From contig NZ_PIOB01000004.1 in assembly GCF_002909255.1 (NCBI RefSeq), forward strand, positions 372,001-436,000: a stretch of 64,000 nucleotides of DNA. Direction: 5' to 3'. Made by a program: the position numbers and the translations under genes. Positions 9,061 through 17,646 of this stretch are shown piece by piece (position 1 is the stretch's first letter; every line of letters starts with the position of its first letter). The DNA is from Arenibacter hampyeongensis (GTDB lineage: Bacteria > Bacteroidota > Bacteroidia > Flavobacteriales > Flavobacteriaceae). The notes below the pieces were generated by a model that saw nothing but the letters and a program-made list of their open reading frames with translations, had not been told where the DNA came from and made no database searches.

Positions 9061-9915
9061 ATGACAAGGGATATAATAGATATAAACGACTTTATTATTT
9101 TGGTAGAGGAAGCCAAAGTAAATGAGGCCACCATAGATTCATGTACTTTTGATGAACCTTTGATAGCCGTCGCCTTTTATGGCTCTGGTAATGTTGATTT
9201 AAAGGTAAAATATGGGGATAAACTTAAAGAGTTCAATCATACCACAGGTCTCGCGCTTTCGTTTTATGCGGATGACAAGGTAGAATTTATACATACGGTC
9301 TCCTCCTCCAAGCCTTTGGAGTGCTTGGTAATTGCCACTTCCATAAAAGTATTGGATAAACTTCCCAATCAAGAAGGCGAATTATTCGGGGAAATGCTGA
9401 CGCAGTTGGTGAACCCCTCGGATCATTATGTGGAAGGACCTCATTTTATCATGACTCCGGAAATGCAAGCCATTGTTGAAGGTTTATTTAACATTCAATA
9501 CAATGGAAAAACCAAAATGATGTTTTTCCGAAGTCAGATAACAACTTTGCTTTCCCATTTTTTTGGTCAATTGGCCAGTTTGAAAACGGAAAAAATAAGC
9601 ACCCAGGAACGAGGCCAGCTTAATCAGGCCAAAGATATCTTATTGAAGAATATTGATAACCCTCCTTCCCTAAACGAACTTTCCAAGCAAATAGGGTTAA
9701 ACACCTTTAAATTAAAAAAAGACTTTAAGGCATATTTTGGCGTTCCCGTATTTAAATACCTTCAAAACGAACGATTGACCTTGGCTCACAAGTTGATCAG
9801 AAATCGGGATGCTACGGTACAGGAAGCTGCCTGGCATGTAGGCTATGATAGTCTAAGTTCATTTTCCAACGCCTTTGAAAAAAAGTTTGGCTATAGACCT
9901 AGTCAGATCAAGTAA
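9061..9915 (+). CDS. AraC family transcriptional regulator (PchR-like)
   Basis: 284 residues. The C-terminal ~95 residues carry the AraC double helix-turn-helix: PSLNELSKQIGLNTFKLKKDFKAYFG and ATVQEAAWHVGYDSLSSFSNAFEKKFGYRPSQIK. The N-terminal ~170 residues form a beta-rich sensor unlike the usual cupin and are closest in style to PchR-type regulators. It starts 92 bases before a three-gene run (DUF5367, DUF1772, NmrA) on the same strand and is probably the regulator of that group. Ligand unknown. Confidence 0.85.
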   Translation: MTRDIIDINDFIILVEEAKVNEATIDSCTFDEPLIAVAFYGSGNVDLKVKYGDKLKEFNHTTGLALSFYADDKVEFIHTVSSSKPLECLVIATSIKVLDKLPNQEGELFGEMLTQLVNPSDHYVEGPHFIMTPEMQAIVEGLFNIQYNGKTKMMFFRSQITTLLSHFFGQLASLKTEKISTQERGQLNQAKDILLKNIDNPPSLNELSKQIGLNTFKLKKDFKAYFGVPVFKYLQNERLTLAHKLIRNRDATVQEAAWHVGYDSLSSFSNAFEKKFGYRPSQIK

Positions 9916-10007
9916 ATTCCTTTTCGAACAAATCTTACTCCATTTGGGACAACCCGTCCTGAGCGCACTCCAATAATTTTGGCATGTAACTTTAAAAAAT
10001 AAAAGTC

Positions 10008-10409
10008 ATGAAAATTAAACGCGCACTGCTTATCGGCATGGTCATTTGGATTATTGCCATTCTTTTTTACTCGGTTTCTTATTATTTACCCATTTCAGAA
10101 AATAGAGAGGCACAGGCAAATCTTGTATTGTTTGTTGTGGTGATACCTTTGGTCTGGTTCGGATGCACTTTCTATTACAAAAAGGACCTCCAAACCCATG
10201 GATATCTGGTGGGGCAAACCATGTTATTGACTGCTGTTTTATTGGATGCCTTAATCACGGTCCCCTTCTTCGTAATCCCAAAAGGAGGTAGTCATTTTAG
10301 CTTTTTTACCTCCTTGGGATTCTGGATCATAGCGGCCGAGTTTTTATTGGTAGCCGTGTTATACTGGTATGCCCGCATATACCCCAAAACTAAACTACTA
10401 AAGAATTAA
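10008..10409 (+). CDS. DUF5367-like membrane protein
   Basis: 133 residues with four hydrophobic segments (about residues 5-27, 38-57, 68-90 and 100-122), so an integral inner-membrane protein. The layout MKIKRALLIGMVIWIIAILFY resembles DUF5367 proteins, which are of unknown function and often sit beside AraC regulators. The next gene follows four bases later, so the two are surely co-transcribed. Confidence 0.65.
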   Translation: MKIKRALLIGMVIWIIAILFYSVSYYLPISENREAQANLVLFVVVIPLVWFGCTFYYKKDLQTHGYLVGQTMLLTAVLLDALITVPFFVIPKGGSHFSFFTSLGFWIIAAEFLLVAVLYWYARIYPKTKLLKN

Positions 10410-10413
10410 GGCC

Positions 10414-10923
10414 ATGGATATCACACTTGAAACTATATTAATCAGCGTATTGATAATATTGACCGGTCTATCGGCGGGACTGTGCTTCACCTGGACCAAT
10501 GCCATTACCCCCGGAATTGGAAGGTTGGATGACCAGGGCTATTTGATGTCCTTTCAACAAATGAACCGAACCATAATCAATCCCCTGTTCTTTGTGGTGT
10601 TCTTTGGTCCTTCCATACTCGGGTTTATCAGTTTGTATTGGTTCCAAGGAAGTCCGGCTACACTTATGTGGCTATTGGTTTTGGCCACGGCTACCTACTT
10701 CTTTGGGGTAGTGCTGGTCACTATTTTCGGGAACGTCCCTTTAAATGAGATGCTGGATAAAGTCGATTTGAATACGGCAAGCAAAAATGAATTGGGAAGA
10801 TTGAGGGAAAGCTTCGAACTAAAATGGAATCGTTTGCACCTTATAAGGACCATCACCTCGGTTATTTCCTTTCTCTTACTACTAATGGTATTAATACAGG
10901 CCGCTAAGAACAGTTTTCAATAA
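10414..10923 (+). CDS. DUF1772 (anthrone-oxygenase-like) membrane protein
   Basis: 169 residues with four membrane segments. SAGLCFTWTNAITPGIGRLDD and FFGVVLVTIFGNVPLNEMLDK match the DUF1772 pattern, in which a conserved N-x-x-L-N after the third helix is typical. Some fungal members are anthrone oxygenases; bacterial ones are uncharacterised. It is encoded between the DUF5367-like gene and an NmrA-type reductase, and the three probably form one operon. Confidence 0.72.
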   Translation: MDITLETILISVLIILTGLSAGLCFTWTNAITPGIGRLDDQGYLMSFQQMNRTIINPLFFVVFFGPSILGFISLYWFQGSPATLMWLLVLATATYFFGVVLVTIFGNVPLNEMLDKVDLNTASKNELGRLRESFELKWNRLHLIRTITSVISFLLLLMVLIQAAKNSFQ

Positions 10924-10958
10924 AGGTCTCTAAATCGTAAACAATAATTAAAATTAAA

Positions 10959-11798
10959 ATGGAAAACAAGAACAATATTTTAGTCATCGGCGGAACTGGA
11001 AAGACGGGCCGCAAAGTAGTAAAAAGATTAATTAAGGCGGGCCATAAGGTGAGGATAGGTTCCAGATCGGCTTCTCCGGCCTTTGATTGGGAACAACCAG
11101 AAACCTGGTCAGAGAGCTTGAAAGGGATAGACAAGGTTTATATCACCTTTCAGCCAGACCTAGCGGTTCCGGGAGCTTTGGAAGCTATTGAAAAATTGAT
11201 CAAGAAAGCCAAGCAATCTAGAGTAAAAAAGGTAGTGCTATTATCTGGAAAAGGAGAGCGCGAAGCTGAACTCTGTGAACAAGTGGTGATCCACTCGGGA
11301 CTGGATTATACTATTGTTAGGGCCAGTTGGTTTAATCAAAATTTTAGTGAAAGTTTTTTCCTGGAACCTATTTTGGAGGGCTTTGTGGCCTTGCCACAGG
11401 CAGATGTTAAAGTTCCCTACGTGGATACGGATGACATTGCCGATGTGGCTGTAGCTGCCTTGTTGAACGAAAAGCACAATGGGCAGATTTACCAACTTAC
11501 GGGTCCAAGACAACTTACTTTTAAGGAAGTGATCCAGGAAATTTCGGAAGCCACTGGAAGGGACATTGTATTTACGCCAATTGCCCTGTCGTCCTATACC
11601 CAAGTAATGAAACAACAGGGAGTCCCTGCCAATTTTATTTGGTTAATTGAGTACTTGTTTACGGAGGTTCTGGGCAATGCAGACAATGCAGAAATTACCC
11701 ATGATATAGAGAAAGTATTGGGAAGAAAGCCAAAAGATTTCTCGGACTATGTAAAGGGAACTGCAGCTACAGGAGTTTGGAATCCCCCTTCTTTATGA
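10959..11798 (+). CDS. NmrA-type NAD(P)-binding protein
   Basis: 279 residues of the atypical short-chain dehydrogenase type. The Rossmann motif VIGGTGKTGRKVVKRL is at the N-terminus, followed by an Arg/Ser pair (GSRSAS) that would select NADP. The expected catalytic Tyr-Lys pair of classical short-chain dehydrogenases is not evident; VRASWFNQNF occurs in the region usual for NmrA/azoreductase-like relatives. It probably senses or uses NAD(P)H in the cytosol. It is the last gene of the AraC-DUF5367-DUF1772 group. Confidence 0.85.
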   Translation: MENKNNILVIGGTGKTGRKVVKRLIKAGHKVRIGSRSASPAFDWEQPETWSESLKGIDKVYITFQPDLAVPGALEAIEKLIKKAKQSRVKKVVLLSGKGEREAELCEQVVIHSGLDYTIVRASWFNQNFSESFFLEPILEGFVALPQADVKVPYVDTDDIADVAVAALLNEKHNGQIYQLTGPRQLTFKEVIQEISEATGRDIVFTPIALSSYTQVMKQQGVPANFIWLIEYLFTEVLGNADNAEITHDIEKVLGRKPKDFSDYVKGTAATGVWNPPSL

Positions 11799-11955
11799 AA
11801 TCACGGAGGTTCACATAGAGTAGATATCAACAATTAATATCGGTTGAAAACAATCCTATAGGTTGGACCAGCAACTATCTGCTTTAGTAAAATAAATATA
11901 TCTTAAAGCAGACAGGAGATAAAAACTAAAAAGAATAATTCAAAAATTTAAACCT

Positions 11956-12300
11956 ATGCCACATTTTATTATAGATTGTTCGGAAAACATTATTTCATTA
12001 AAGTCACCTCAGGAGATTATGCAAAATGTATATGATGCCGCCGAGTCTACAGAACTTTTTGACCCTGGAGACATAAAGGTGAGGATCAATCCATTTAAGT
12101 ATTACAATATAGGGAACACTAAGAATGATTTTGTTCACATATTCGCCAATATTATGGAAGGGAGAACGGTACATCAAAAGTCTATGTTATCAAAAACATT
12201 GGTAACCAAATTAAAGCAAATGTTTCCGGAAGTTCAGATTCTATCCATGAACATCCGAGATTTTGAAGAGGCAACTTATTTTAATAAACCTATGATTTAG
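11956..12300 (+). CDS. 5-carboxymethyl-2-hydroxymuconate isomerase family protein
   Basis: 114 residues, close to the ~125 of HpaF/CHMI. It starts MPHFIIDCSENI, which gives the N-terminal Pro (after Met removal) that is the catalytic base of this tautomerase family. GRTVHQKSMLSKTLV contains the conserved GR-x6-L-S. Known members act in homoprotocatechuate degradation, but no other gene of that route is present, so the real substrate may differ. Two small genes follow at 5 and 4 bases, suggesting one operon. Confidence 0.8.
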   Translation: MPHFIIDCSENIISLKSPQEIMQNVYDAAESTELFDPGDIKVRINPFKYYNIGNTKNDFVHIFANIMEGRTVHQKSMLSKTLVTKLKQMFPEVQILSMNIRDFEEATYFNKPMI

Positions 12301-12305
12301 AAAAG

Positions 12306-12599
12306 ATGAATAAAGAGCAGAAATTAAAAATATTGGATACTAGTTGGAAGTTGCATAGTCAAGTTGAAACTAGTTATTTGAATAATCCCGCCAAAATAGG
12401 CGATATGGAGTGGTTGGAAAAACAGCGTATGCTTCTGGCGGATATGGCACTACATTTATTGCAGACAGCTATCAGACCAGGTGATATTGAATCAGATAGA
12501 TTGCGTGATAATATGAATGCCATACTTACTTTAGCAGATCAGTTTCTACCAAGTGCTGATCTCAAAAAGGCCACTGAAAAATTGTACGATAGCTTATAA
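12306..12599 (+). CDS. Small hypothetical protein
   Basis: 97 residues, largely helical by composition, with no signal peptide and no recognised motif. Its start lies five bases after the CHMI-like stop and the next gene begins four bases after its own stop, which supports translation as part of that operon. Function unknown. Confidence 0.6.
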   Translation: MNKEQKLKILDTSWKLHSQVETSYLNNPAKIGDMEWLEKQRMLLADMALHLLQTAIRPGDIESDRLRDNMNAILTLADQFLPSADLKKATEKLYDSL

Positions 12600-12603
12600 T
12601 CCC

Positions 12604-12999
12604 ATGAGAAAATCAATAATTACCTTCAGTATCCTTCTTTATGCCATTGTGGTTCCTTTTTTGGAAATAAATGCAACCCATGTTTTCAATCCAAATTGGA
12701 CTCCCCATGTTAGAATTCATGAAGTATGGCAGTTAATTACGAATTCGAGTATTGGAATGTTATGCCTGTGGTTGGTTTGGGTTAAGAATGAAACCAATAT
12801 CAGTGGCATATTAAGTTTATTGGTAACAGGGGGCTTCTTATTGGCTTTTGGCTTACAGGAATCTTATGGGGGTTCTATGAGGTTTATGGATGGAAGTGAA
12901 AAAACATTATTGGGAGTTAATATAGGCGTCTTTGGATTTGGTATCGCATTTGTTGGTTTGTTGTATAGTTTAATATTTAATAAATTAAAGAGGACATAG
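12604..12999 (+). CDS. Hypothetical four-helix membrane protein
   Basis: 131 residues from the ATG at 12604. The frame is open back to 12553, but that start would overlap the previous gene by 47 bases, and the Met at 12604 begins a typical membrane N-terminus. Four hydrophobic segments alternate with short loops; HVFNPNWTPHVRIHEVWQL lies in the first loop and has several His residues. I do not recognise the family. Probably co-transcribed with the preceding small gene. Confidence 0.6.
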   Translation: MRKSIITFSILLYAIVVPFLEINATHVFNPNWTPHVRIHEVWQLITNSSIGMLCLWLVWVKNETNISGILSLLVTGGFLLAFGLQESYGGSMRFMDGSEKTLLGVNIGVFGFGIAFVGLLYSLIFNKLKRT

Positions 13000-13019
13000 A
13001 GAAGAAAACTTAAATAGAA

Positions 13020-13475
13020 ATGAGGTTCAGAAAAGCTACAAAAAATGACGTTTTGGAGATTGTAAAAATGATTGCCGATGACGATTTGGGAAAAACGCGG
13101 GAAAATTTCAATATACCGTTGCCCAATGAATATTATAAGGCCTTTGAAAATATAGACTGCGATGATAATCAGGAACTTATAGTTGTTGAAAATGAAGCTG
13201 GTGAGGTGATAGGAACCTTACAATTATCCTTTATCCAATACCTTACGTATCGTGGAGGGGTAAGAGGGCAGATTGAAGGGGTGCGAATAAGAATGGATCA
13301 AAGGGGATCAGGATTAGGAACCAAAATGTTTGAATGGGCCATAAAGAGAGCAAAGGAAAGAAATGCCCATCTGCTTCAATTAACTACAGATAAGAAAAGG
13401 CCAAAGGCCATAGCTTTTTATACAAAACTTGGTTTTAAGAACAGCCATGAAGGGATGAAGATGCATTTGGATTGA
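13020..13475 (+). CDS. GNAT family N-acetyltransferase
   Basis: 151 residues, a standard length. The acetyl-CoA binding motif is MDQRGSGLGTKMFEWAI (R/Q-x-x-G-x-G/A) at about residues 93-108, and AIAFYTKLGF near the C-terminus is the typical last strand-helix. The start MRFRKATKNDVLEI is the usual N-terminus. The acceptor substrate is unknown. It lies 20 bases after the membrane-protein gene and may end that operon. Confidence 0.88.
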   Translation: MRFRKATKNDVLEIVKMIADDDLGKTRENFNIPLPNEYYKAFENIDCDDNQELIVVENEAGEVIGTLQLSFIQYLTYRGGVRGQIEGVRIRMDQRGSGLGTKMFEWAIKRAKERNAHLLQLTTDKKRPKAIAFYTKLGFKNSHEGMKMHLD

Positions 13476-13739
13476 TCATCAATTATTTAACATGCTTTTT
13501 TAAAGACCAACGCCAATTTAACCTACTTTTGGAATATTCAGTATTTAGACAGCTCTTCTTTTTTTAATTTCTTACCATTTTAATCAATCTTTTGCTTTCT
13601 TCATTTTTTTTAATAGATGTAGTTGAGTCTATAAAGTGTATTTGGTTACTTCGCTTCAATATAATGTTAAGTGGGTTAAGCAATAAGTAACACTTCTCCT
13701 ATAACACTTCTCCTAATTGGAATGATATACTGCTTTTAA

Positions 13740-13883
13740 AGAAGCATTAATCAAATAAAAAGAAATATCAGAGTCAATCCAAAATTTTCAAGAGACATTA
13801 ACCCCAGCTTTTCCAAAACGTTAAGAAAAAGGGTAAACACCTATTTTAAAACCCACAATAAAAGTCGAAATGCCAATGCCACT
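13740..13883 (+). other. In-frame upstream coding extension of the desaturase, lacking a standard start
   Basis: The 48 codons before the first in-frame ATG of the desaturase are open and read like its missing N-terminus: KFSRDINPSFSKTLRKRVN, then YFK, as in related acyl-CoA desaturases (F-x-x-T-L-x-K-R-V-N-x-Y-F-K). No ATG, GTG or TTG occurs in frame; a TAA lies at 13737 and an in-frame ATG only beyond it at 13722. Either a rare start (ATT, ATA or ATC codons are present) is used, or a nonsense mutation or sequence error separates the true ATG. Confidence 0.6.
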
Positions 13884-14867
13884 ATGGTGGTGAAAACGGT
13901 AATAATGTTGGCCTTATTTTTTCTCCCCTTAATAATACTGGCATCAGGTCTTGCCACAACTGTTTGGTTGCTTTTTTCGCTGTATATATTAAGTGGATTG
14001 GGAATGGCAGGAATTGGCATGGGCGTTATGCATGACGCGATCCATGGTTCATATTCAAAAAATAAAAGAATTAATACGCTGTTAGGTTATTCCTTCAATC
14101 TAATAGGGGCCAATGCAACTGTTTGGAAAATACAGCACAATGTTCTGCATCATACCTATACCAATATTGACCATGCAGACGATGATCTTAATGCACCATT
14201 TTTTCTGAGGTTCTCACCACATGCCAAGCACTATTGGATACACCAATATCAGCACATTTATATATGGTTTTTTTATGGCATATCAACCTTATCCTGGATT
14301 ACCACCAAGGATTTTGTGCGCTTAAAGCGCTATAAAAACATGGGGTTTTTGGATAAAAAACACGAATATGTAAAGAAATTGATCAGTATGACGGCATGGA
14401 AAGTGTTTTATTATTCCTATGCGCTGATACTTCCGATGATTATGTTGCCTTTTTCATGGTGGGTTATTTTACTGGCATTCTTAAGTATGCATTTTGTGAC
14501 GGGCCTATTGGTGAGCATCGTTTTTCAGATTGCACATATTATGCCGGTCAACGAGTTTCCGCTACCTGACGATCAAGGTGTAATAAATGATAATTGGTAT
14601 GGACATCAATTCGCCACCACTAGTAATTTTTCTCCGAACAGCAATCTTATATTTTGGCTCATAGGTGGGTTGAATTACCAAGTAGAGCACCATGTACTAC
14701 CTGATGTATGCCATGTGCATTACAAAAAATTAACGAAGATCGTATCCGAAACAGCCAAAGAATTCGGAATGCCCTATCATGTCAAAAAATCGATCGTTCT
14801 TGCGATTTGGGACCATATGAAGATGTTGCGCTTGTTGGGAAAGAAGGAAGAAGTAATTGCTATATAA
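13884..14867 (+). CDS. Fatty acid (acyl-CoA) desaturase
   Basis: A membrane di-iron desaturase, 327 residues from the first ATG. The three histidine boxes are present: HDAIHGS (box 1), HNVLHHTYT (box 2) and QVEHHVLPDVCH (box 3), with membrane segments before box 1 and between boxes 2 and 3. This is the linoleoyl-CoA/DesA3-like group that introduces double bases-to-double bonds in membrane acyl chains. The family normally has another ~45 N-terminal residues, which are found in frame upstream without a standard start (see 13740-13883). The cold-shock gene follows after 37 bases, suggesting a low-temperature role. Confidence 0.88.
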   Translation: MVVKTVIMLALFFLPLIILASGLATTVWLLFSLYILSGLGMAGIGMGVMHDAIHGSYSKNKRINTLLGYSFNLIGANATVWKIQHNVLHHTYTNIDHADDDLNAPFFLRFSPHAKHYWIHQYQHIYIWFFYGISTLSWITTKDFVRLKRYKNMGFLDKKHEYVKKLISMTAWKVFYYSYALILPMIMLPFSWWVILLAFLSMHFVTGLLVSIVFQIAHIMPVNEFPLPDDQGVINDNWYGHQFATTSNFSPNSNLIFWLIGGLNYQVEHHVLPDVCHVHYKKLTKIVSETAKEFGMPYHVKKSIVLAIWDHMKMLRLLGKKEEVIAI

Positions 14868-14904
14868 GATAAATAAGCATAAATTTGAAAAAAATTAAGG
14901 AATA

Positions 14905-15147
14905 ATGATCAAACAATTTTTTTATAAATTATTGAATATTAATAAAGGAAGTGGAATTAAAGAAGGAACGGTAAAGTTTTACAATAAAACCAAGAAATTT
15001 GGTTTTATAAGCCTTAAGGATTCTGATGAAGAATTCTTTGTACACGCATCAAATGTTGTTGGCAAGATCAAAAAAAACGACCAGGTAACATTTGAAATAG
15101 AAAAAGGTGACAAAGGGTTATGTGCCGTAAACGTACGTACGAAGTAA
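14905..15147 (+). CDS. Cold-shock domain protein (CspA family)
   Basis: 80 residues. Residues ~18-80 form a cold-shock domain: EGTVKFYNKTKKFGFI (RNP1 region, with the family K-x-F/Y-N and F-G-F-I) and DSDEEFFVHAS (RNP2, F-F-V-H). An N-terminal extension of about 17 basic and hydrophobic residues precedes it. It would bind single-stranded RNA/DNA and unfold mRNA in the cytosol. It follows the desaturase by 37 bases and is closed by a good terminator, so the pair is probably one transcript. Confidence 0.9.
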   Translation: MIKQFFYKLLNINKGSGIKEGTVKFYNKTKKFGFISLKDSDEEFFVHASNVVGKIKKNDQVTFEIEKGDKGLCAVNVRTK

Positions 15148-15177
15148 TACATTCAATTCAAAATTGTATTTAGGAAT

Positions 15178-15202
15178 AACCATCTTGATAGATGGTTTTT
15201 TT
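15178..15202 (+). terminator. Rho-independent terminator of the cold-shock gene
   Basis: A stem AACCATCT/AGATGGTT with a TGAT loop runs straight into a run of seven Ts. Confidence 0.88.
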
Positions 15203-15421
15203 GTTTTCTTATTTTAAGTAATATCAAGAAAATGTGCCATCCCCTGACCAAGAAATAATTCCTGTAGCGCAATAGTGAACCAAGGGCTAAAATTTACAGT
15301 TTACCTAAACTATAATTGTACAAGCCATTTGTGAACGGCAGGGGAACTATATACTGTATATTGTTAAATATGTTTTGTTCATTTAAGAATCATCCAACCA
15401 TTGATCTAATATCCCACTATT

Positions 15422-16477
15422 ATGGAATCTAAAATTGTAAAAGCCTACGGAACTGCCTCTGCTGAAGCGGATTTAAAACCCTTGAATATTAACAGAAGGT
15501 CCGTGACTTCCAAAGATGTGGAAATAGATATCCTTTATTGTGGTGTATGCCATTCCGATCTACATTTCGCACGCAACGATTGGGGCATGACACAATATCC
15601 TGTGGTGCCCGGGCATGAAATTGTAGGAACCGTATCAAAGGTTGGTCCAGGAGTGTCTAAGTATAAAGTGGGCGATTTGGTAGCTGTAGGCTGTTTAGTA
15701 GATTCTTGTGGAAGCTGTGATAATTGTAAAGATGATTTGGAACAATATTGTCCGCAATGGGTTGGTACTTATGGCGGTTACGATAAGCATATGGATTCGC
15801 CTACCCATGGGGGTTATTCAGAAACCATTGTTGTCGATGAAGAATTTGTACTTCGTGTGCCTAAAAATCTAGATCAAGCAGGTGTAGCACCGGTATTATG
15901 TGCTGGCATTACCACCTGGTCTCCCTTAAGACATTGGAAGGTTGGGATAAATAGCAAAGTGGCTGTTGTTGGTCTTGGAGGTTTGGGCCATATGGCTATA
16001 AAATTGGCTGATGCCCTCGGTGCACACGTAACTTTGTTTTCAAGGTCCCCAAACAAAGTGAAAGATGGATTGGCTTTAGGTGCAGATCAGGTGATCATTT
16101 CAACAGATGAAGAGCAAATGGCAAGCGTTATGGTACATTTTGATGTTATAATAGACACCGTTCCCTATGCACATGATTTGAATCCGTATATTGGGACCTT
16201 AACCACCAATGGCACCTTGGTTGTCGTTGGTTATTTGGGACCCTTGGACCCAATGTTGGTGACCGTGCCTTTGATTATGGGACGCAGATCGGTTGCGGGA
16301 TCCTTAATTGGTGGAATCGCAGAAACGCAAGAATTATTGGATTTTTGTGGAAAGCACAATATTACTTCGGATATAGAGGTAATTAAAATTCAAGAAATTA
16401 ATAAAGCCTATGATCGAATGCTAAAAAGTGATGTACATTATCGGTTTGTAATTGACATGAAATCACTTAAAGCTTAA
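15422..16477 (+). CDS. NAD(P)-dependent zinc alcohol dehydrogenase (YahK/CAD type)
   Basis: 351 residues, the family length. The catalytic zinc ligands are in CGVCHSDLH (Cys near residue 38) and PGHEIVG; the structural zinc is in CGSCDNCKDDLEQYC. The Rossmann motif GLGGLGHMAIKLA is near residue 185, followed by SRSPNK, which suggests NADP preference as in YahK-type aldehyde reductases. It would reduce a broad range of aldehydes in the cytosol. It ends nine bases before the end of a convergent gene. Confidence 0.92.
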   Translation: MESKIVKAYGTASAEADLKPLNINRRSVTSKDVEIDILYCGVCHSDLHFARNDWGMTQYPVVPGHEIVGTVSKVGPGVSKYKVGDLVAVGCLVDSCGSCDNCKDDLEQYCPQWVGTYGGYDKHMDSPTHGGYSETIVVDEEFVLRVPKNLDQAGVAPVLCAGITTWSPLRHWKVGINSKVAVVGLGGLGHMAIKLADALGAHVTLFSRSPNKVKDGLALGADQVIISTDEEQMASVMVHFDVIIDTVPYAHDLNPYIGTLTTNGTLVVVGYLGPLDPMLVTVPLIMGRRSVAGSLIGGIAETQELLDFCGKHNITSDIEVIKIQEINKAYDRMLKSDVHYRFVIDMKSLKA

Positions 16478-16486
16478 GGTAAGTCC

Positions 16487-17389
16487 TTAATCAAAGTGAA
16501 GCCTATAAAACAGCTCCATCTTAAAAATAGCACCATCTTTAAAGCGTTCATTTAATTGGGTTCTATTATCGCCAATATAAAATGAACTTACCGCCAGATC
16601 TATTTTGTCATTAGCATCGAAAACTTTATAATTTCTACTGATCGCATAGCCTAATTTAGTATCTATATATATCGATTTACTTAACTTAAATCGGAAATAG
16701 CTAACCAATTCATTGGAAGTTTTAGAAACATACGCCCCATTGGGGCTATAGCTTTGATTATTTAAATTGTAAGTAGTACCCAGGCCATCGAACCGCATCC
16801 CGACCCAAGCTTTTTCATATAATTTATAAGTGACGTCCCCAATAATAGGTAAATTTAGATTCGCTTCAAATTTCTTATTATCACTCATATAATATAAACC
16901 CAAAATAGGAACTACTATCAATCCGTATTTTTCGGTATTGGCATAAAGCCCATATCTAAATTTTAGATCATCGCGTTTTTTATTTGTGAGTAATGATAAA
17001 AATCCAAATTGAAGGTTATCATTGGAGAGCCTTATTTTATCGGATGCAATTTTAGAAAAGGCCATAAACGTAGCGGACCATTTATCGTCAAAAGTTCTAT
17101 TGACACCAAAATTAAACCCTAAGACATTCAAGCTGGATCTGGGCATATTTGCATCTAACTTCACTTGTGTCCTATTTGCGACAAGCCCGGTAAGCACAAT
17201 TGTTTTCTCATTAATTATAACGGGAAAGTTAAGTTCTAAGGCCAATTCTTGAACGGTGGTGTGTTCATTTGTTATTTCAAAATCGGCAGGTGGGGTATTG
17301 GTATAGGTTAAATTAATAATGTCAAAGTAGTTTTGGGAGAATCCTTGAAACAAAACACTACAAAATAATCCAAACAAAACAAGCTTCAT
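16487..17389 (-). CDS. DUF6268-like outer-membrane beta-barrel protein
   Basis: 300 residues from the Met at 17389. The frame extends 40 codons further upstream, but MKLVLFGLFCSVLFQGFSQN at 17389 is a clear signal peptide. The mature part has alternating hydrophobic/polar strands with aromatic ends (ISRNYKVFDANDK, FKMELFYRLHFD with terminal Phe-Asp), as in outer-membrane barrels; overall it resembles DUF6268. Function unknown. It stands alone. Confidence 0.65.
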   Translation of the reverse strand: MKLVLFGLFCSVLFQGFSQNYFDIINLTYTNTPPADFEITNEHTTVQELALELNFPVIINEKTIVLTGLVANRTQVKLDANMPRSSLNVLGFNFGVNRTFDDKWSATFMAFSKIASDKIRLSNDNLQFGFLSLLTNKKRDDLKFRYGLYANTEKYGLIVVPILGLYYMSDNKKFEANLNLPIIGDVTYKLYEKAWVGMRFDGLGTTYNLNNQSYSPNGAYVSKTSNELVSYFRFKLSKSIYIDTKLGYAISRNYKVFDANDKIDLAVSSFYIGDNRTQLNERFKDGAIFKMELFYRLHFD

Positions 17390-17646
17390 TTTTATATTTT
17401 TATAACCCCTTGTAATGTACGCAATTCCAATGGTTGAACATTTTTTATATCGGCAATCTTTTTGCGGCAAATAACAATTAAAATATATCCGAGGTGATTC
17501 GATAATCATTTTTGCCTGGTCAATATTAAAAAGATATGTGTCTGAAATGAGATGTTAAGTTTGCCGATCAGGCTTCAGGATACCTACCCGTATTGGAAGA
17601 ACCAAGGAAATATCGTAAATTCATAGAAACCTTAAACTTATCCCAC

